A DNA stretch of 64,000 nucleotides from Alphaproteobacteria bacterium (GTDB lineage Bacteria > Pseudomonadota > Alphaproteobacteria > Sphingomonadales > Kordiimonadaceae), in the NCBI GenBank assembly GCA_006226495.1, contig SBGU01000029.1:62001-126000 (forward strand), written 5' to 3'. Made by a program: the position numbers and the translations under genes. Numbering within the stretch: position 1 is the first letter of the stretch; every line of letters starts with the position of its first letter. The notes under the pieces are model-generated. The model ran no database searches, had not been told where the DNA came from, and saw only the letters and a program-made list of their open reading frames with translations. Below, piece by piece: positions 26,492 through 35,518 of the stretch.

Positions 26492-27846
26492 TCCGCCTGG
26501 CCTTCTGGTTCGTGATCATTCTGGCCGCGGCCTTCGGTGCCGCCTGGCTTGCCGATCATCCGGGCGATGTGACCATCAATTTCCAGGCTTATCGGATCGA
26601 CACCAGTTTTGCCGCGCTGACCCTGCTCGCAGCCCTTCTGGTTGCCATTGCCGGTGTGGGTGTCGGGCTTTATGGCTGGCTTCGGCGCGATATGCCGATT
26701 TTTGGCACCAATCAGGCCATCAAGCGGCAGACACGCGGCCTGAAGATGCTGAACCAGTCGCTGGTGGCCCTGTCGGCAGGCGACCACAAACTGGCACGCC
26801 GGCTGGCCGGCCAGGCCGAGGTCCTGCTGCCGCCCCAGCCCATGGTACACCTGATCGCCGCCGAAGCCGCCATGCGCGCGGGCGACCATGATGAAGCCGC
26901 CAAACGCTTCCGGGCGCTTGAAGCCACGGAAGACGGCCGCCTGATCGGCCTTCGCGGGCTGGTGGCCGAAGCGCGCCGCGTGGGCCGCGAAAACGAAGCC
27001 CTGACCCTTGCCCGCACCGCGTTCGAGGAAAACCGCAAAAGCCCGTGGGTGCTCAGAACCCTGTTCTCGCTCGAGGTTGCCGCCGGCAACTGGCAGCAGG
27101 CTGAAGAAGCGCTCAAAAAGGTGGTCAAGGAAGGTCTTGTGGGTGCCGATACCGCCGCCCGCCACCGGGGTGCGCTGGCCTATGCCGAAGCCATGGAATC
27201 CAACCTGAAGGGCGACCGCGCAGCCGCGCGCAAGGGCCTTGGCCGCGCGCTTTCAGCCCGGCCCGGTTTTGTGCCCGCCGTGATGGCGCTGGCGAAGCTC
27301 GAACAGGCCGAAGGCAACCAGAAAAAGGCCGAGAAGATCGTCCTCGATGCCTGGTCACAAAACCCGCATCCGGGCCTTGGGCGCATCTACAAATCGCTTG
27401 ATGCCGCAGAATCGATGCAGGACTGGCTGAAGCGTGTGCGCAAACTGTCGGAAAAGCGGCCCGAACATCCGGAATCGATGCTGTTGCTCGCCGATGCCCT
27501 GATGGACGCAGGCGAATATGACGCCGTGCGCCCCCTGCTGGACCGTTTGACCCACGAGGCACCCTCGCGCGAAGCCTGGCAATACCGGCTGGCGCTCGCT
27601 CATGTGCAGGGCGACAACCCGGACCCGATTGAAGCCGCGCTTGCGCATGCGCCCGAAGGCGCGGGCTGGCGCTGCAGCGACTGTGGCCACACACCGCACA
27701 ACTGGGCACCCTTGTGCCCAAGCTGCCACAGCTTCGATACCATAGACTGGAAAGCCAGGGCCGAAGCCATGCCCGCACAGGCACGGTTCGACCCCACCGG
27801 CACCATCGCACTCCTGTCCGACAGCGGGCCGGGACCGGCTGACTGA
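26488..27846 (+). CDS. hemY: HemY-type TPR membrane protein with a C-terminal zinc-ribbon-like tail
   Basis: A 452-residue protein of the proteobacterial HemY (N-terminal HemY_N) family, not the protoporphyrinogen oxidase of the same name. Two N-terminal transmembrane helices (about 2-20 and 38-62) precede RRDMPIF and a run of TPR-like helices (about 90-370). The C-terminus has two CxxC knuckles, Cys396/Cys399 and Cys410/Cys413, like the rubredoxin-type domain of LapB. Its role in haem metabolism is inferred from gene order. The GTG start overlaps the previous stop (GTGA), so it is translationally coupled. Confidence 0.85.
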   Translation: MIRLAFWFVIILAAAFGAAWLADHPGDVTINFQAYRIDTSFAALTLLAALLVAIAGVGVGLYGWLRRDMPIFGTNQAIKRQTRGLKMLNQSLVALSAGDHKLARRLAGQAEVLLPPQPMVHLIAAEAAMRAGDHDEAAKRFRALEATEDGRLIGLRGLVAEARRVGRENEALTLARTAFEENRKSPWVLRTLFSLEVAAGNWQQAEEALKKVVKEGLVGADTAARHRGALAYAEAMESNLKGDRAAARKGLGRALSARPGFVPAVMALAKLEQAEGNQKKAEKIVLDAWSQNPHPGLGRIYKSLDAAESMQDWLKRVRKLSEKRPEHPESMLLLADALMDAGEYDAVRPLLDRLTHEAPSREAWQYRLALAHVQGDNPDPIEAALAHAPEGAGWRCSDCGHTPHNWAPLCPSCHSFDTIDWKARAEAMPAQARFDPTGTIALLSDSGPGPAD

Positions 27847-27895
27847 GCCACCTTGCGCGAGTTTTCCACGAATCCGCTGCACGGAAAAATAAGGC

Positions 27896-27924
27896 TTGCC
27901 AAACGCCAAGGCAGCCCATATTTT
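27896..27924 (+). promoter_or_regulatory. Promoter of tRNA-Thr
   Basis: TTGCCA (27896-27901), a 17-nt spacer and TATTTT (27919-27924) place a start near 27931, about 25 nt before the mature tRNA 5' end. The spacing and position suit a stable RNA promoter. Confidence 0.45.
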
Positions 27925-27955
27925 GCGCCTGCTTTTTTGAGCCATTGGCTCAGAT

Positions 27956-28031
27956 GCCGCAGTAGCTCAGTTGGTAGAGCACCTCATTCGTAATGAGGGG
28001 GCCGGGGGTTCGAGTCCCTTCTGCGGCACCA
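27956..28031 (+). tRNA. tRNA-Thr (anticodon CGT)
   Basis: A complete 76-nt cloverleaf with encoded CCA. The acceptor stem pairs GCCGCAG (27956-27962) with CTGCGGC (28021-28027), followed by A-CCA. The D-arm has AGCTCAGTTGGTAGAGC. The anticodon stem CCTCA/TGAGG closes the loop TTCGTAA, giving anticodon CGT for ACG codons. The T-arm has GGTTCGAGTCC. Such tRNAs are frequent integration sites, but no partial repeat of its 3' end was noticed downstream. Confidence 0.97.
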
Positions 28032-28149
28032 CCCTTCCCGAAATTGCCATGACTGATGACGCGAATCCTTTTCGCGGCGTGCGCCTTTGGTCTTTGCGCC
28101 TTGCATCATCGCCCCTATCCTGCCGGAAGTTGCATGGACAAGGGGGAGC

Positions 28150-28521
28150 ATGACCATGACGGACACCACATCCAACGCCATCGAGACATTGTGCGCCATC
28201 GTCGAGGCGGCGCTGCCGGCTGCAGAGCGCGGTGTCAAATGGAACGGCCCCAACTATACCGTCGCCGGGCGCGACATCGTCACCCTGGGCGCCACACCAA
28301 AGGGGCGGGTGCGCATGGTGTTGCACCGGGGCGCAAAAGCGGTGGACAGCAAGACCGGCAAGCGGCTGATCGCGGATGCCGCCGGCCGGCTGAAATGGGC
28401 GACCGACCAGCGGGCCCATGTGGAATTCGGTGATAGCGACGAGATCACCGGCCTTGCCGACTGGATTGCCGATACCTGCCGCAAATGGGCAGCCGCAGCC
28501 GGGCCGGCAGACCCGGCCTGA
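28150..28521 (+). CDS. DUF1801 (YdhG-like) domain protein
   Basis: A 123-residue protein of the DUF1801/YdhG family, a CyaY-like fold of unknown function. The family core is seen as VKWNGPNYTVAGRDIVTLG, then RVRMVLHRGAKA, then LIADAAGRLKWATDQRAHVEF. The ATG at 28150 is chosen for the AGGGGGA site directly upstream; the longer in-frame start at 28087 has no ribosome-binding site. It is a single-gene unit between tRNA-Thr and the convergent trkH. Confidence 0.85.
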   Translation: MTMTDTTSNAIETLCAIVEAALPAAERGVKWNGPNYTVAGRDIVTLGATPKGRVRMVLHRGAKAVDSKTGKRLIADAAGRLKWATDQRAHVEFGDSDEITGLADWIADTCRKWAAAAGPADPA

Positions 28522-28539
28522 GCCACGCCAGCCCGCCGC

Positions 28540-30009
28540 TCAGTCGCGCCAGAAGTGCGGGTCGAACAGCATCAGGAGCGTGAAGACCTCGAGCCGGCCC
28601 AGAAGCATGGCGAACGAGAGGAGCCATTTGGCGCTGTCCGGCAGGGTGGCGAAATTGCCGGCGGGGCCGATCATGTCGCCAAGGCCGGGGCCGACGTTGG
28701 TGATGGCCGTCGCTGCCGCCGACAGCGCGGTGACGAAGTCGATGTCCATCATCGCGAGCAGCAGGGTGATGACCGCCGTTGACGCAAAAAAGATGGCCAG
28801 GAATGCGAGCACCGACAGCGGCAGATCGTCCGGCATGCGGGTGCCGTGGTAGCGCAGGATCACCACCCGGTTGGGGCTGTTGAGACGCAGCATCTGTTCG
28901 CGCATGGTGATCCAGAGCACCTGGAAACGGTAGACCTTGATGCCGCCCGCGGTTGAGCCCGCGCAGCCGCCCATGAAGGTGAGCAGGAAAAAGCCCGCAA
29001 TCGCGCCCGTGCCCCAGAGCGTGTAATCCGCCGAGGCAAAACCGGTCGTGGTGACGATCGAGACGATGTTGAAGGCCGCCATGGTGAGCGCATCGAAGAA
29101 GCCGATATGCTGGTCCGCCATCAGGAGTATGGCCGAGCCCAGGATCACCCACACGAGGAACTTCAGGAATGCCTGGATCTGCGGATCGTCGATCAGGGCC
29201 CGGTGCCGGCCACGCAGGAACTTGATGAAGGCGATGAAGGGCAAGCCGCCCGCCAGCATGAAGACGATACCGACCCACTGGGTGGCCTGGCCATAACCGC
29301 CAAAGGACGAATCATGGGTACTGAAGCCGCCGGTTGCCAGGGTCGCCATGGCATGGTTGATGGCATCGAACCCGTTCATGCCGGTGACCAGGTAACCGAG
29401 TGCGCAGGCAGCCGTGAGGCCCACATAGACGCCGGTGATCCATTGCACCATTTCGGTGGCCTTGGGGATGATTTTTTCCGACTTGTCCGAGCTTTCGGTG
29501 CGGAAAAGCTGCATGCCGCCGATCCTGAGGAACGGCAGCATGATGATGGCCATCACAATGATACCGACCCCGCCGATCCAGTTGAGGAGCGAACGCCACA
29601 ACAGAAGCCCCGGCAGCAAATCATCAAGCCCCGAGATGACGGTCGAGCCCGTGGTGGTGAGGCCAGAGACGGTTTCAAACACCGCGTCGGTATAGGAAAA
29701 ACCCACATCTTCATTGAGGCCCAGGCCCATGAGCGGCAGCGCGGCAAAGGCTGGCAGCACAATCCAACTGAGCGCGGTCAGGAGGAAGGCCTGCTTCAGG
29801 TCCAGGGTGAAATCGCCGTCGTCGCGCGTGGCCAGCACGGCCATCAGGCCAAAAAAGCCGGTCACCGCCGCCGAGAAAATGAACTCGAGCGGCAGGGTGT
29901 CGACCATCTGGGCTTCGACAAGCGCCGGAATCATCATGGTGATGGCAAGGGCCACCAGGAGAAGGCCGAGCACATGGATGATGGGACTGAGCTTGAGCGG
30001 TAAGGTCAT
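28540..30009 (-). CDS. trkH: Trk-type potassium uptake protein TrkH
   Basis: A 489-residue channel-like subunit of the Trk potassium uptake system, inner membrane. Four M1-P-M2 repeats are visible. Selectivity-filter glycines lie in TTTGSTVISG, ATLATGGFSTHDSS, TTTGFASADY and TNVGPGLGDM. The start at 30009 (MTLPLKLSPIIHVLG) is favoured by family length. The partner TrkA (KTN-domain) gating subunit is not in the window. The gene stands alone, convergent with DUF1801. Confidence 0.93.
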   Translation of the reverse strand: MTLPLKLSPIIHVLGLLLVALAITMMIPALVEAQMVDTLPLEFIFSAAVTGFFGLMAVLATRDDGDFTLDLKQAFLLTALSWIVLPAFAALPLMGLGLNEDVGFSYTDAVFETVSGLTTTGSTVISGLDDLLPGLLLWRSLLNWIGGVGIIVMAIIMLPFLRIGGMQLFRTESSDKSEKIIPKATEMVQWITGVYVGLTAACALGYLVTGMNGFDAINHAMATLATGGFSTHDSSFGGYGQATQWVGIVFMLAGGLPFIAFIKFLRGRHRALIDDPQIQAFLKFLVWVILGSAILLMADQHIGFFDALTMAAFNIVSIVTTTGFASADYTLWGTGAIAGFFLLTFMGGCAGSTAGGIKVYRFQVLWITMREQMLRLNSPNRVVILRYHGTRMPDDLPLSVLAFLAIFFASTAVITLLLAMMDIDFVTALSAAATAITNVGPGLGDMIGPAGNFATLPDSAKWLLSFAMLLGRLEVFTLLMLFDPHFWRD

Positions 30010-30100
30010 CGGAAGGTCCGGCCTTGTTGATACACGGTTGGGCGCGCTATCGGCTTCAGCAAAGTCCAGATAGCGGCTGTTGTCAAATATTGCGGTGCTG

Positions 30101-31168
30101 TCACGATTGCCCGCCCCGAAGCGCGGGGAAGCTTTCGCGCAGGCGGGCATTGATAGCCGCGCGCGCGGCCCACAGCTCGCGGTACCAGTCCAGCCGCTTG
30201 TGGATATGCTGCATCAGCATGCGTTCGTGGCGCACATACCGTTCGGCTGCCGCGGCCATACGGTGCCTGAGACCGGGTTTTTCGATCAGGGTCCTGAGGC
30301 CATTTTCCCAGTCGTTGAAGGAGCGGGCAACAAGGCCGGTTTCGCCGTGCCGGATGGTGGCGCCATAAACCGTGGGGCTTGCGATCATGACCGCGCCGCA
30401 CATGGCGGCCTCGAGGAATTTCACGTCGGTTTTGCAGTTATTCTCCGGCGTCGGCTCCAGAGGCGACAGCACGATATCGCTGTTATGCAGCCCCGCCATA
30501 TAGCTGTCATAGTCGCCGAACGGCTTGAATATCTTGTCGGGTACATCCACCGCATCGAAAAAGCCGCGGTCGCCCATGACCTGCAGCCGAACATCATTGC
30601 GCCCCGCCAGGGCCCGGTTCACCGCGTCAACGAGCGGGTGCCAGGACGGCCCACGGTTGAGGGCACCGAAGAAGATGCGCACCTTGTCCGACACCGGTTT
30701 GCTGGAGATCGGGTACCGGAATATCTGATTCGCAAAACTGCGCACATTGGGGTTGAACTGACGGAAATAGTCCTCAAGGCCCGGCGTGGTGGTCTGCACA
30801 CCGTGGCAGGCCCTGAAACAGTCGAGCCCCATGCCATTCAAAAGCTTGTCGCGAATGGCGGGCGGCAACAGTTCGACATGGTCGTCAAATTCCACGACCA
30901 GGAGCCAGTCGCCGTCCAGCGCCGCCCTGAAGGGAATCCAGCAGCCTTCCTTCTGCAGGGCAGGGCGCTGCAGGATCATGACCTTGACCATGCCGGGATC
31001 GACCTGGCGCGGCAGCGCGATCTGGCGTTCGAACGTGCGCACACGGCAGCCCAGCGCCGCCATGGCCTCGTTCGGGTGGTTGACCCGCACCGCCATGAAA
31101 TCGGGGCTCATGGCACAGGAAACGATCATCATGTCTTGGAACAAGCTTCGCTCCATGGTGCAGGGCAT
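30101..31168 (-). CDS. GT-B fold glycosyltransferase
   Basis: A 355-residue protein with the features of a GT4-like/CgeB-type glycosyltransferase. The N-terminal half contains a Rossmann-like region (LLVVEFDDHVELLPP, CHGVQTTTPGLEDYFRQF). The C-terminal half contains VRIFFGALNRGPSW, a sugar-nucleotide-binding segment ending SDIVLSPLEPTPENNCKTDV, then KFLEAAMCGAVMIASPTVYG and HGETGLVARSFNDW. No transmembrane helix is visible, so it is probably cytoplasmic. Acceptor and donor are unknown. The start is uncertain because none of the candidate Met codons (31168, 31156, 31132) has a clear ribosome-binding site. Confidence 0.78.
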   Translation of the reverse strand: MPCTMERSLFQDMMIVSCAMSPDFMAVRVNHPNEAMAALGCRVRTFERQIALPRQVDPGMVKVMILQRPALQKEGCWIPFRAALDGDWLLVVEFDDHVELLPPAIRDKLLNGMGLDCFRACHGVQTTTPGLEDYFRQFNPNVRSFANQIFRYPISSKPVSDKVRIFFGALNRGPSWHPLVDAVNRALAGRNDVRLQVMGDRGFFDAVDVPDKIFKPFGDYDSYMAGLHNSDIVLSPLEPTPENNCKTDVKFLEAAMCGAVMIASPTVYGATIRHGETGLVARSFNDWENGLRTLIEKPGLRHRMAAAAERYVRHERMLMQHIHKRLDWYRELWAARAAINARLRESFPALRGGQS

Positions 31169-31257
31169 GCAGGCATGCTGCAGCCCGGGGATACCGCTTT
31201 GCCGCTAGCTAAGGCAAATTTGCCCGCGCTGTCAAACCTTTGGCACCCGTGGCGCTA

Positions 31258-31584
31258 TCAGACGTGGAAGCTTTCGCCGCAGCCGCAGCGGCCTTTTTCG
31301 TTGGGGTTCGAAAATTTGAAGCCGGTCGAGAACATGCTGTCCTCCCAGTCCATTTGTGTTCCCAGAAGGAACAGGAGCGACTTGCGGTCAACAAAGACCT
31401 TCACGCCCTTGTCCTCAACCAGCTCATCCGCCGCGTTCGGCTCCTCGACATAATCGACCGTATAACCAAGGCCCGAACAGCCATGTGTGCTGGTGCCGAG
31501 GCGGATGCCAACCGCCGATTCCTTGCTGGCGAGCAGGGCGCGGATATGTTCCGCCGCTTTTTCCGTGATGGTGATAACCGACAT
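31258..31584 (-). CDS. sufA: Iron-sulfur assembly scaffold/carrier SufA (A-type)
   Basis: A 108-residue A-type carrier of the HesB/IscA/SufA family that receives and delivers Fe-S clusters. The three ligand cysteines are present: Cys36 (HGCSGLGY) and the C-terminal pair Cys100 and Cys102 (CGCGESF). The ATG at 31584 is taken because AAGGA lies 8 nt upstream; the ORF extends nine codons further without support. It is the last gene of the suf operon, so SufA rather than IscA is the better name. Confidence 0.9.
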   Translation of the reverse strand: MSVITITEKAAEHIRALLASKESAVGIRLGTSTHGCSGLGYTVDYVEEPNAADELVEDKGVKVFVDRKSLLFLLGTQMDWEDSMFSTGFKFSNPNEKGRCGCGESFHV

Positions 31585-31620
31585 GGAAGGTCCTTCTTTC
31601 TTCATAGCCAACAGGTGGGC

Positions 31621-32175
31621 TTACAGAAGCCCGAGTTCAAGGCGGGCCTCGTCCGACATCTTGGACATGTCCCAGGCCGGTTCCCAAACCAGCTTGACCT
31701 CGGCGCCGTTGACGCCGGGCACGCTGTTGACCTTCAACTCCACCTCGCCCGGCATGCTTTCGGCCACGGGGCAATGGGGGGTGGTCAGGGTCATGGTGAC
31801 GGTCACCAGGTTGCTGTCGCTGATATCAAGGCCGTAGATCAGACCAAGCTCATAGATATTGACCGGAATCTCGGGGTCGTAGATTTCCTGGAGCGCCGCC
31901 ACGATGCGGGCTTCAAGGTCGTCATTGTCCGCGGATGCGGGAGCAGCGGACGCCGCCTCTTTCGGGGCTTCCTCGGCCTTGTTGCTTTCAGCCAGGAACT
32001 TGTTCAGGAAGAAGCCGCCTTCCTGCGGGCTGAGGGCCGGAGTTGTTGCATCTGCAACACCTTCCGTGTCCACGCGCGGGCGCTCGGCCGGGCGGTTGGG
32101 CATGTTGGCGGCGGGGAATTCGCCCCCCGTGCTGCCCAGGTCCAGAATGTCGCGATCTTGGCTTTTGTCCGTCAT
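31621..32175 (-). CDS. sufT: SUF system maturation protein SufT (DUF59/MIP18)
   Basis: A 184-residue protein. A low-complexity Ala/Glu-rich N-terminal tail (1-85) precedes a MIP18/DUF59 domain (about 88-184). The domain has LQEIYDPEIPVNIYELGLIYG and the conserved cysteine in TTPHCPVAESMP. SufT aids delivery of clusters to target proteins under high Fe-S demand. It overlaps sufS by 4 nt (ATGA) and precedes sufA. The long disordered N-terminal extension is common in alphaproteobacterial SufT. Confidence 0.9.
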   Translation of the reverse strand: MTDKSQDRDILDLGSTGGEFPAANMPNRPAERPRVDTEGVADATTPALSPQEGGFFLNKFLAESNKAEEAPKEAASAAPASADNDDLEARIVAALQEIYDPEIPVNIYELGLIYGLDISDSNLVTVTMTLTTPHCPVAESMPGEVELKVNSVPGVNGAEVKLVWEPAWDMSKMSDEARLELGLL

Positions 32176-33416
32176 CCGAAGATTTCCATTACTTTCTTGA
32201 GACCGTCGATCAGGCGGTCCACGTCGTTCCTGTCGTTATAGATGCCGAAGCTGGCGCGCACGGTGCCGGGCACGCCAAAAAAGTCCATCACCGGCTGGGC
32301 ACAGTGGTGGCCGGCGCGCACCGCGACACCCTGGCGGTCCAGGATCGTGCCGATATCGTGCGGGTGCGCATGTTCCATGGTGAAGCTGATCAGCGCGCCC
32401 TTTTCAGGTGCCGTGCCGATGATGCGCACGCTGTTGAAGCCCGAAAGCTGGCGCGTGGCATAGTCCAGCAGATCATGCTCGTGCGCGGCAATGTTTTCAT
32501 GGCCGAGCTTGGTGATGTAATCGAGCGCGGTTTTCATGGCGATACCACCCGCAATGTTGGGCGTACCGGCCTCGAACTTGTGCGGCAGGTCGTTATAGGT
32601 GGTTTTCTCGAAGGTGACGGTCGAGATCATGTCGCCCCCCCCCTGCCAGGGCGGCATGCGGTCCAGAAGCGCTTCCTTGCCGTAGATCACACCGATGCCG
32701 GTGGGGCCATAGGCCTTGTGGGCCGAGAAGGCGTAAAAATCGGCATCCAGCGCCTGCACGTCGATCCTGAGGTGCGGTGCGGCCTGGCAACCGTCAATCA
32801 GCGCAATCGCGCCGGCGTCATGCGCCATGCGAATGATATCGGCCACCGGATTGAGGGTGCCGATCGAATTGGACACATGGGCCACGGCCACCAGTTTGGT
32901 GCGTTCGTTCAACAGGCCGGCGTAGGCATCCATATCCAGCGAACCGTCCTGGTGCATCGGGATCACGCGGATGACCGCGCCTTTTTCTTCGGCCAGCATC
33001 TGCCAGGGCACGATGTTGGAATGGTGTTCCATATGGCTGAGGATGATCTCGTCGCCCGCAGCCACATTGCTACGGCCCCAGGTCTGGGCCACCAGGTTGA
33101 TGCCTTCGGTGGCGCCGCGCACAAAGATGCATTCCTTGCCCTTACGGGCGCCGATGAAAGCGCGCACCGTTTCGCGCGTGGCTTCATAGGCTTCGGTGGC
33201 GTCCTGGCTGAACTTGTACACACCCCGGTGGATGTTGGCATAATAGCCTTCATAAAGCCCGACCTCGGCCTCGATCACGGCGCGCGGCTTTTGCGCACTC
33301 GCGGCGGTATCGAGAAAGGTCAGCGGTTTGCCGTAAACGGTCTGCGCAAGGATCGGGAAATCCGCGCGAATGGCCGCTACGTCAAGGCCGGCTTTGATGG
33401 GGCTTACATCGTTCAT
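32172..33416 (-). CDS. sufS: Cysteine desulfurase SufS
   Basis: A 414-residue PLP-dependent class-V aminotransferase-fold enzyme (type II desulfurase) that takes sulfur from cysteine. The PLP lysine lies in FYAFSAHKAYGPTG. The catalytic Cys372 lies in RAGHHCAQP, the SufS-type loop. DTAASAQKP near residue 38 and the HHSNIVPWQ block are also typical. Type II desulfurases need SufE or SufU, yet neither is encoded in this operon. It is translationally coupled to sufT. Confidence 0.96.
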   Translation of the reverse strand: MNDVSPIKAGLDVAAIRADFPILAQTVYGKPLTFLDTAASAQKPRAVIEAEVGLYEGYYANIHRGVYKFSQDATEAYEATRETVRAFIGARKGKECIFVRGATEGINLVAQTWGRSNVAAGDEIILSHMEHHSNIVPWQMLAEEKGAVIRVIPMHQDGSLDMDAYAGLLNERTKLVAVAHVSNSIGTLNPVADIIRMAHDAGAIALIDGCQAAPHLRIDVQALDADFYAFSAHKAYGPTGIGVIYGKEALLDRMPPWQGGGDMISTVTFEKTTYNDLPHKFEAGTPNIAGGIAMKTALDYITKLGHENIAAHEHDLLDYATRQLSGFNSVRIIGTAPEKGALISFTMEHAHPHDIGTILDRQGVAVRAGHHCAQPVMDFFGVPGTVRASFGIYNDRNDVDRLIDGLKKVMEIFG

Positions 33417-33451
33417 GCCTGTTCAACTTCCTTCTGTACTCTACTCTTCCC

Positions 33452-34732
33452 TCAGACCGATTTGTCGGCACGTGCCGCCATCCAGGCGTCGATCCTGGCC
33501 GCCATGGCGTCCCTGACCGCGTCGAACGGCACGCGCTCAAGTGCTGCCGCAGTGAAGGCGGCAACCAGCATCTGGCGCGCGGTCGCGGGGTCGATCCCGC
33601 GGGACGTCAGATAGAAGATCGCCTTGGCATCCAGTTCACCCACGGTGGCGCCGTGCCCGCATTTCACATCGTCCGCGAAAATCTCGAGCTCGGGTTTGGC
33701 ATTGGCTTCAGCCGTCTTGTCGAACACCAGCGCCTTGAAGCTTTGCACCGCGTCGGTTTTCTGCGCGTCCTTGTCCACGGTCACCTTGCCAGCGAACGAG
33801 GTCTTGCCCCGGCTGTCGGCAATGGTGCGGAACACCTGGCTGCTGGTTGCCGCCGGCACCTTGTGGCTTACATGGGTGCGCATGTCGTGGCTTTGGCCGG
33901 TGGCCGCAAGCGCGACCCCGTCAATGACCGCATCGGCCTCTTCACCCAGAAGCCGCACATGGGCTTCAAAACGTGCGACCCTGCCACCCGTCGACAGGCT
34001 GGCCGCCACATAACGCCCTTCGGCATCCACATTGACGAAGGCCTTGGCGGTATGAATGGCCGCAGCGCCTTCTTCCTGAAGGCGGATATGGGTCAGCTTC
34101 GCGCTTTCGGCAATACGGGCCTGCAGCATGGCATTGGTCCAATAGGCCGTATCGTCGCCGACAAACCGTTCCACAATATTGGCCACGGCGCCTTCACCCA
34201 GTTCGATGACATGGCGCACGTGGGCGGCAGCCGCATCGGCGCCGGTCATGACATGCAGAATCTCGATCGGGTCGTCAATTTCGACACCCGCCGGGATGCT
34301 CAGCACGATACCGTCGCGCAACAGCGCGGTGTTGAGGAGCGCCACACCATCATCGCCGCGCACCAGTTCGGCCACGCGGTCGGCATTCGACATGAAATGG
34401 TTGGCGAGCGGGCGGATCTGCACCGCCTGCCACAGGTCGCCGAGGTCGGAAAGCTCTTCCGCATAACGGCCGTTCACGAACACAAAACGCGCCGCGACAT
34501 CACCCAGGGTTTCCGGCAGGTCCGGCACGGTGGCTGCGGGGGCCGCGAGGCCGAACACCTGCTGGCGCAGACCGCGCACGTCGCTGTAGCGCCAGTCTTC
34601 GGTGCGGGCGGTCGGGAAACCCTTGTCCGCAAAATCCTTCAGGGCCTGCGCGCGCAGATCGTCGGTACCCGGCACCGTGCCCCTGAGCGCGGCAACCTGG
34701 CCTTCATATCCGGTGATAAGCTGGTCATCCAT
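33452..34732 (-). CDS. sufD: Fe-S cluster assembly protein SufD
   Basis: A 426-residue SufD, the paralog of SufB that completes the SufBC2D scaffold and is needed for iron entry. The right-handed beta-helix core and the C-terminal helical region with DVKCGHGATVGELDAKAIFYLTSRGID are clear; the conserved Cys-x-His of CGHGATVG is present. The ATG at 34732 has a GGAG site 8 nt upstream. It lies between sufC and sufS. Confidence 0.95.
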   Translation of the reverse strand: MDDQLITGYEGQVAALRGTVPGTDDLRAQALKDFADKGFPTARTEDWRYSDVRGLRQQVFGLAAPAATVPDLPETLGDVAARFVFVNGRYAEELSDLGDLWQAVQIRPLANHFMSNADRVAELVRGDDGVALLNTALLRDGIVLSIPAGVEIDDPIEILHVMTGADAAAAHVRHVIELGEGAVANIVERFVGDDTAYWTNAMLQARIAESAKLTHIRLQEEGAAAIHTAKAFVNVDAEGRYVAASLSTGGRVARFEAHVRLLGEEADAVIDGVALAATGQSHDMRTHVSHKVPAATSSQVFRTIADSRGKTSFAGKVTVDKDAQKTDAVQSFKALVFDKTAEANAKPELEIFADDVKCGHGATVGELDAKAIFYLTSRGIDPATARQMLVAAFTAAALERVPFDAVRDAMAARIDAWMAARADKSV

Positions 34733-34763
34733 AAAGTCAGCTCCAGTGCGGCCGTCTGCGCCA

Positions 34764-35501
34764 TCAGGCGACGTCGGCATAGCCTTTTTCTTCAAGCTCG
34801 AGCGCCAGTTCCTTGCCACCCGATTTCACGATGCGGCCATCGATCATCACATGCACCACATCAGGCTGCACATACGAGAGGAGGCGCTGGTAGTGGGTGA
34901 TCAACAGGATCGCGGTATCGTCGCGGCGCTGGGCATTGATGCCTTCGGCCACGGTCTTGAGCGCATCGATATCGAGGCCGGAATCGGTTTCATCCAGCAC
35001 AGCCAGTTTGGGGTTCAGAACCGCCATCTGGACCATCTCGTTGCGCTTTTTCTCGCCACCCGAGAAGCCGACATTGACGAAACGCTTCAGCATTTCCGGG
35101 TCCATCTGCAGCGCGGCGGCCTTCACCTTCACGAGCTTCATGAATTCGGCAGCCGACATGTCCTCAAGGCCCCGGTAACGGCGCACGCTGTTGAGCGCGG
35201 TACGCAGGAAATTCAGGTTCGACACACCCGGAATTTCGACCGGATACTGGAACCCGAGGAACAGGCCTTCGCCCACACGTTCGTGGGGTTCAAGCTCCAG
35301 AAGGTCCTTGCCTTCGAACTCAATGGTGCCGTTGGTCACTTCATAATCGTCGCGGCCCGCGATGGTGTTCGCAAGCGTGGATTTGCCGGCGCCGTTCAGG
35401 CCCATGATGGCATGCACTTCACCCGGCCTGATCTCGAGGTCCAGGCCCTTGATGATTTCCTTGCCGGCCACGGCAACATGCAGGTCTTTGATCGTAAGCA
35501 T
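34764..35501 (-). CDS. sufC: Fe-S cluster assembly ATPase SufC
   Basis: A 245-residue ABC-type ATPase of the SufBC2D scaffold. Walker A is GLNGAGKST, the signature is FSGGEKKRNEM, and Walker B runs LAVLDETDSGLDID. Unlike transporter ATPases it is soluble. The ATG at 35501 follows a GGA site; a longer in-frame start would overlap sufB. Length fits the family. Confidence 0.97.
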   Translation of the reverse strand: MLTIKDLHVAVAGKEIIKGLDLEIRPGEVHAIMGLNGAGKSTLANTIAGRDDYEVTNGTIEFEGKDLLELEPHERVGEGLFLGFQYPVEIPGVSNLNFLRTALNSVRRYRGLEDMSAAEFMKLVKVKAAALQMDPEMLKRFVNVGFSGGEKKRNEMVQMAVLNPKLAVLDETDSGLDIDALKTVAEGINAQRRDDTAILLITHYQRLLSYVQPDVVHVMIDGRIVKSGGKELALELEEKGYADVA

Positions 35502-35518
35502 ACTTTTCCGTCCGTTCC

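Noticed and set aside
26488-27846. HemY as protoporphyrinogen oxidase
   Set aside because: The protein has two N-terminal helices and TPR-like repeats and no FAD-binding motif, so it belongs to the other family that shares the name.
27956-28031. tRNA-Thr as an integration site for a mobile element
   Set aside because: No integrase, no repeated tRNA 3' end and no change in gene style follows it; the neighbours are housekeeping genes.
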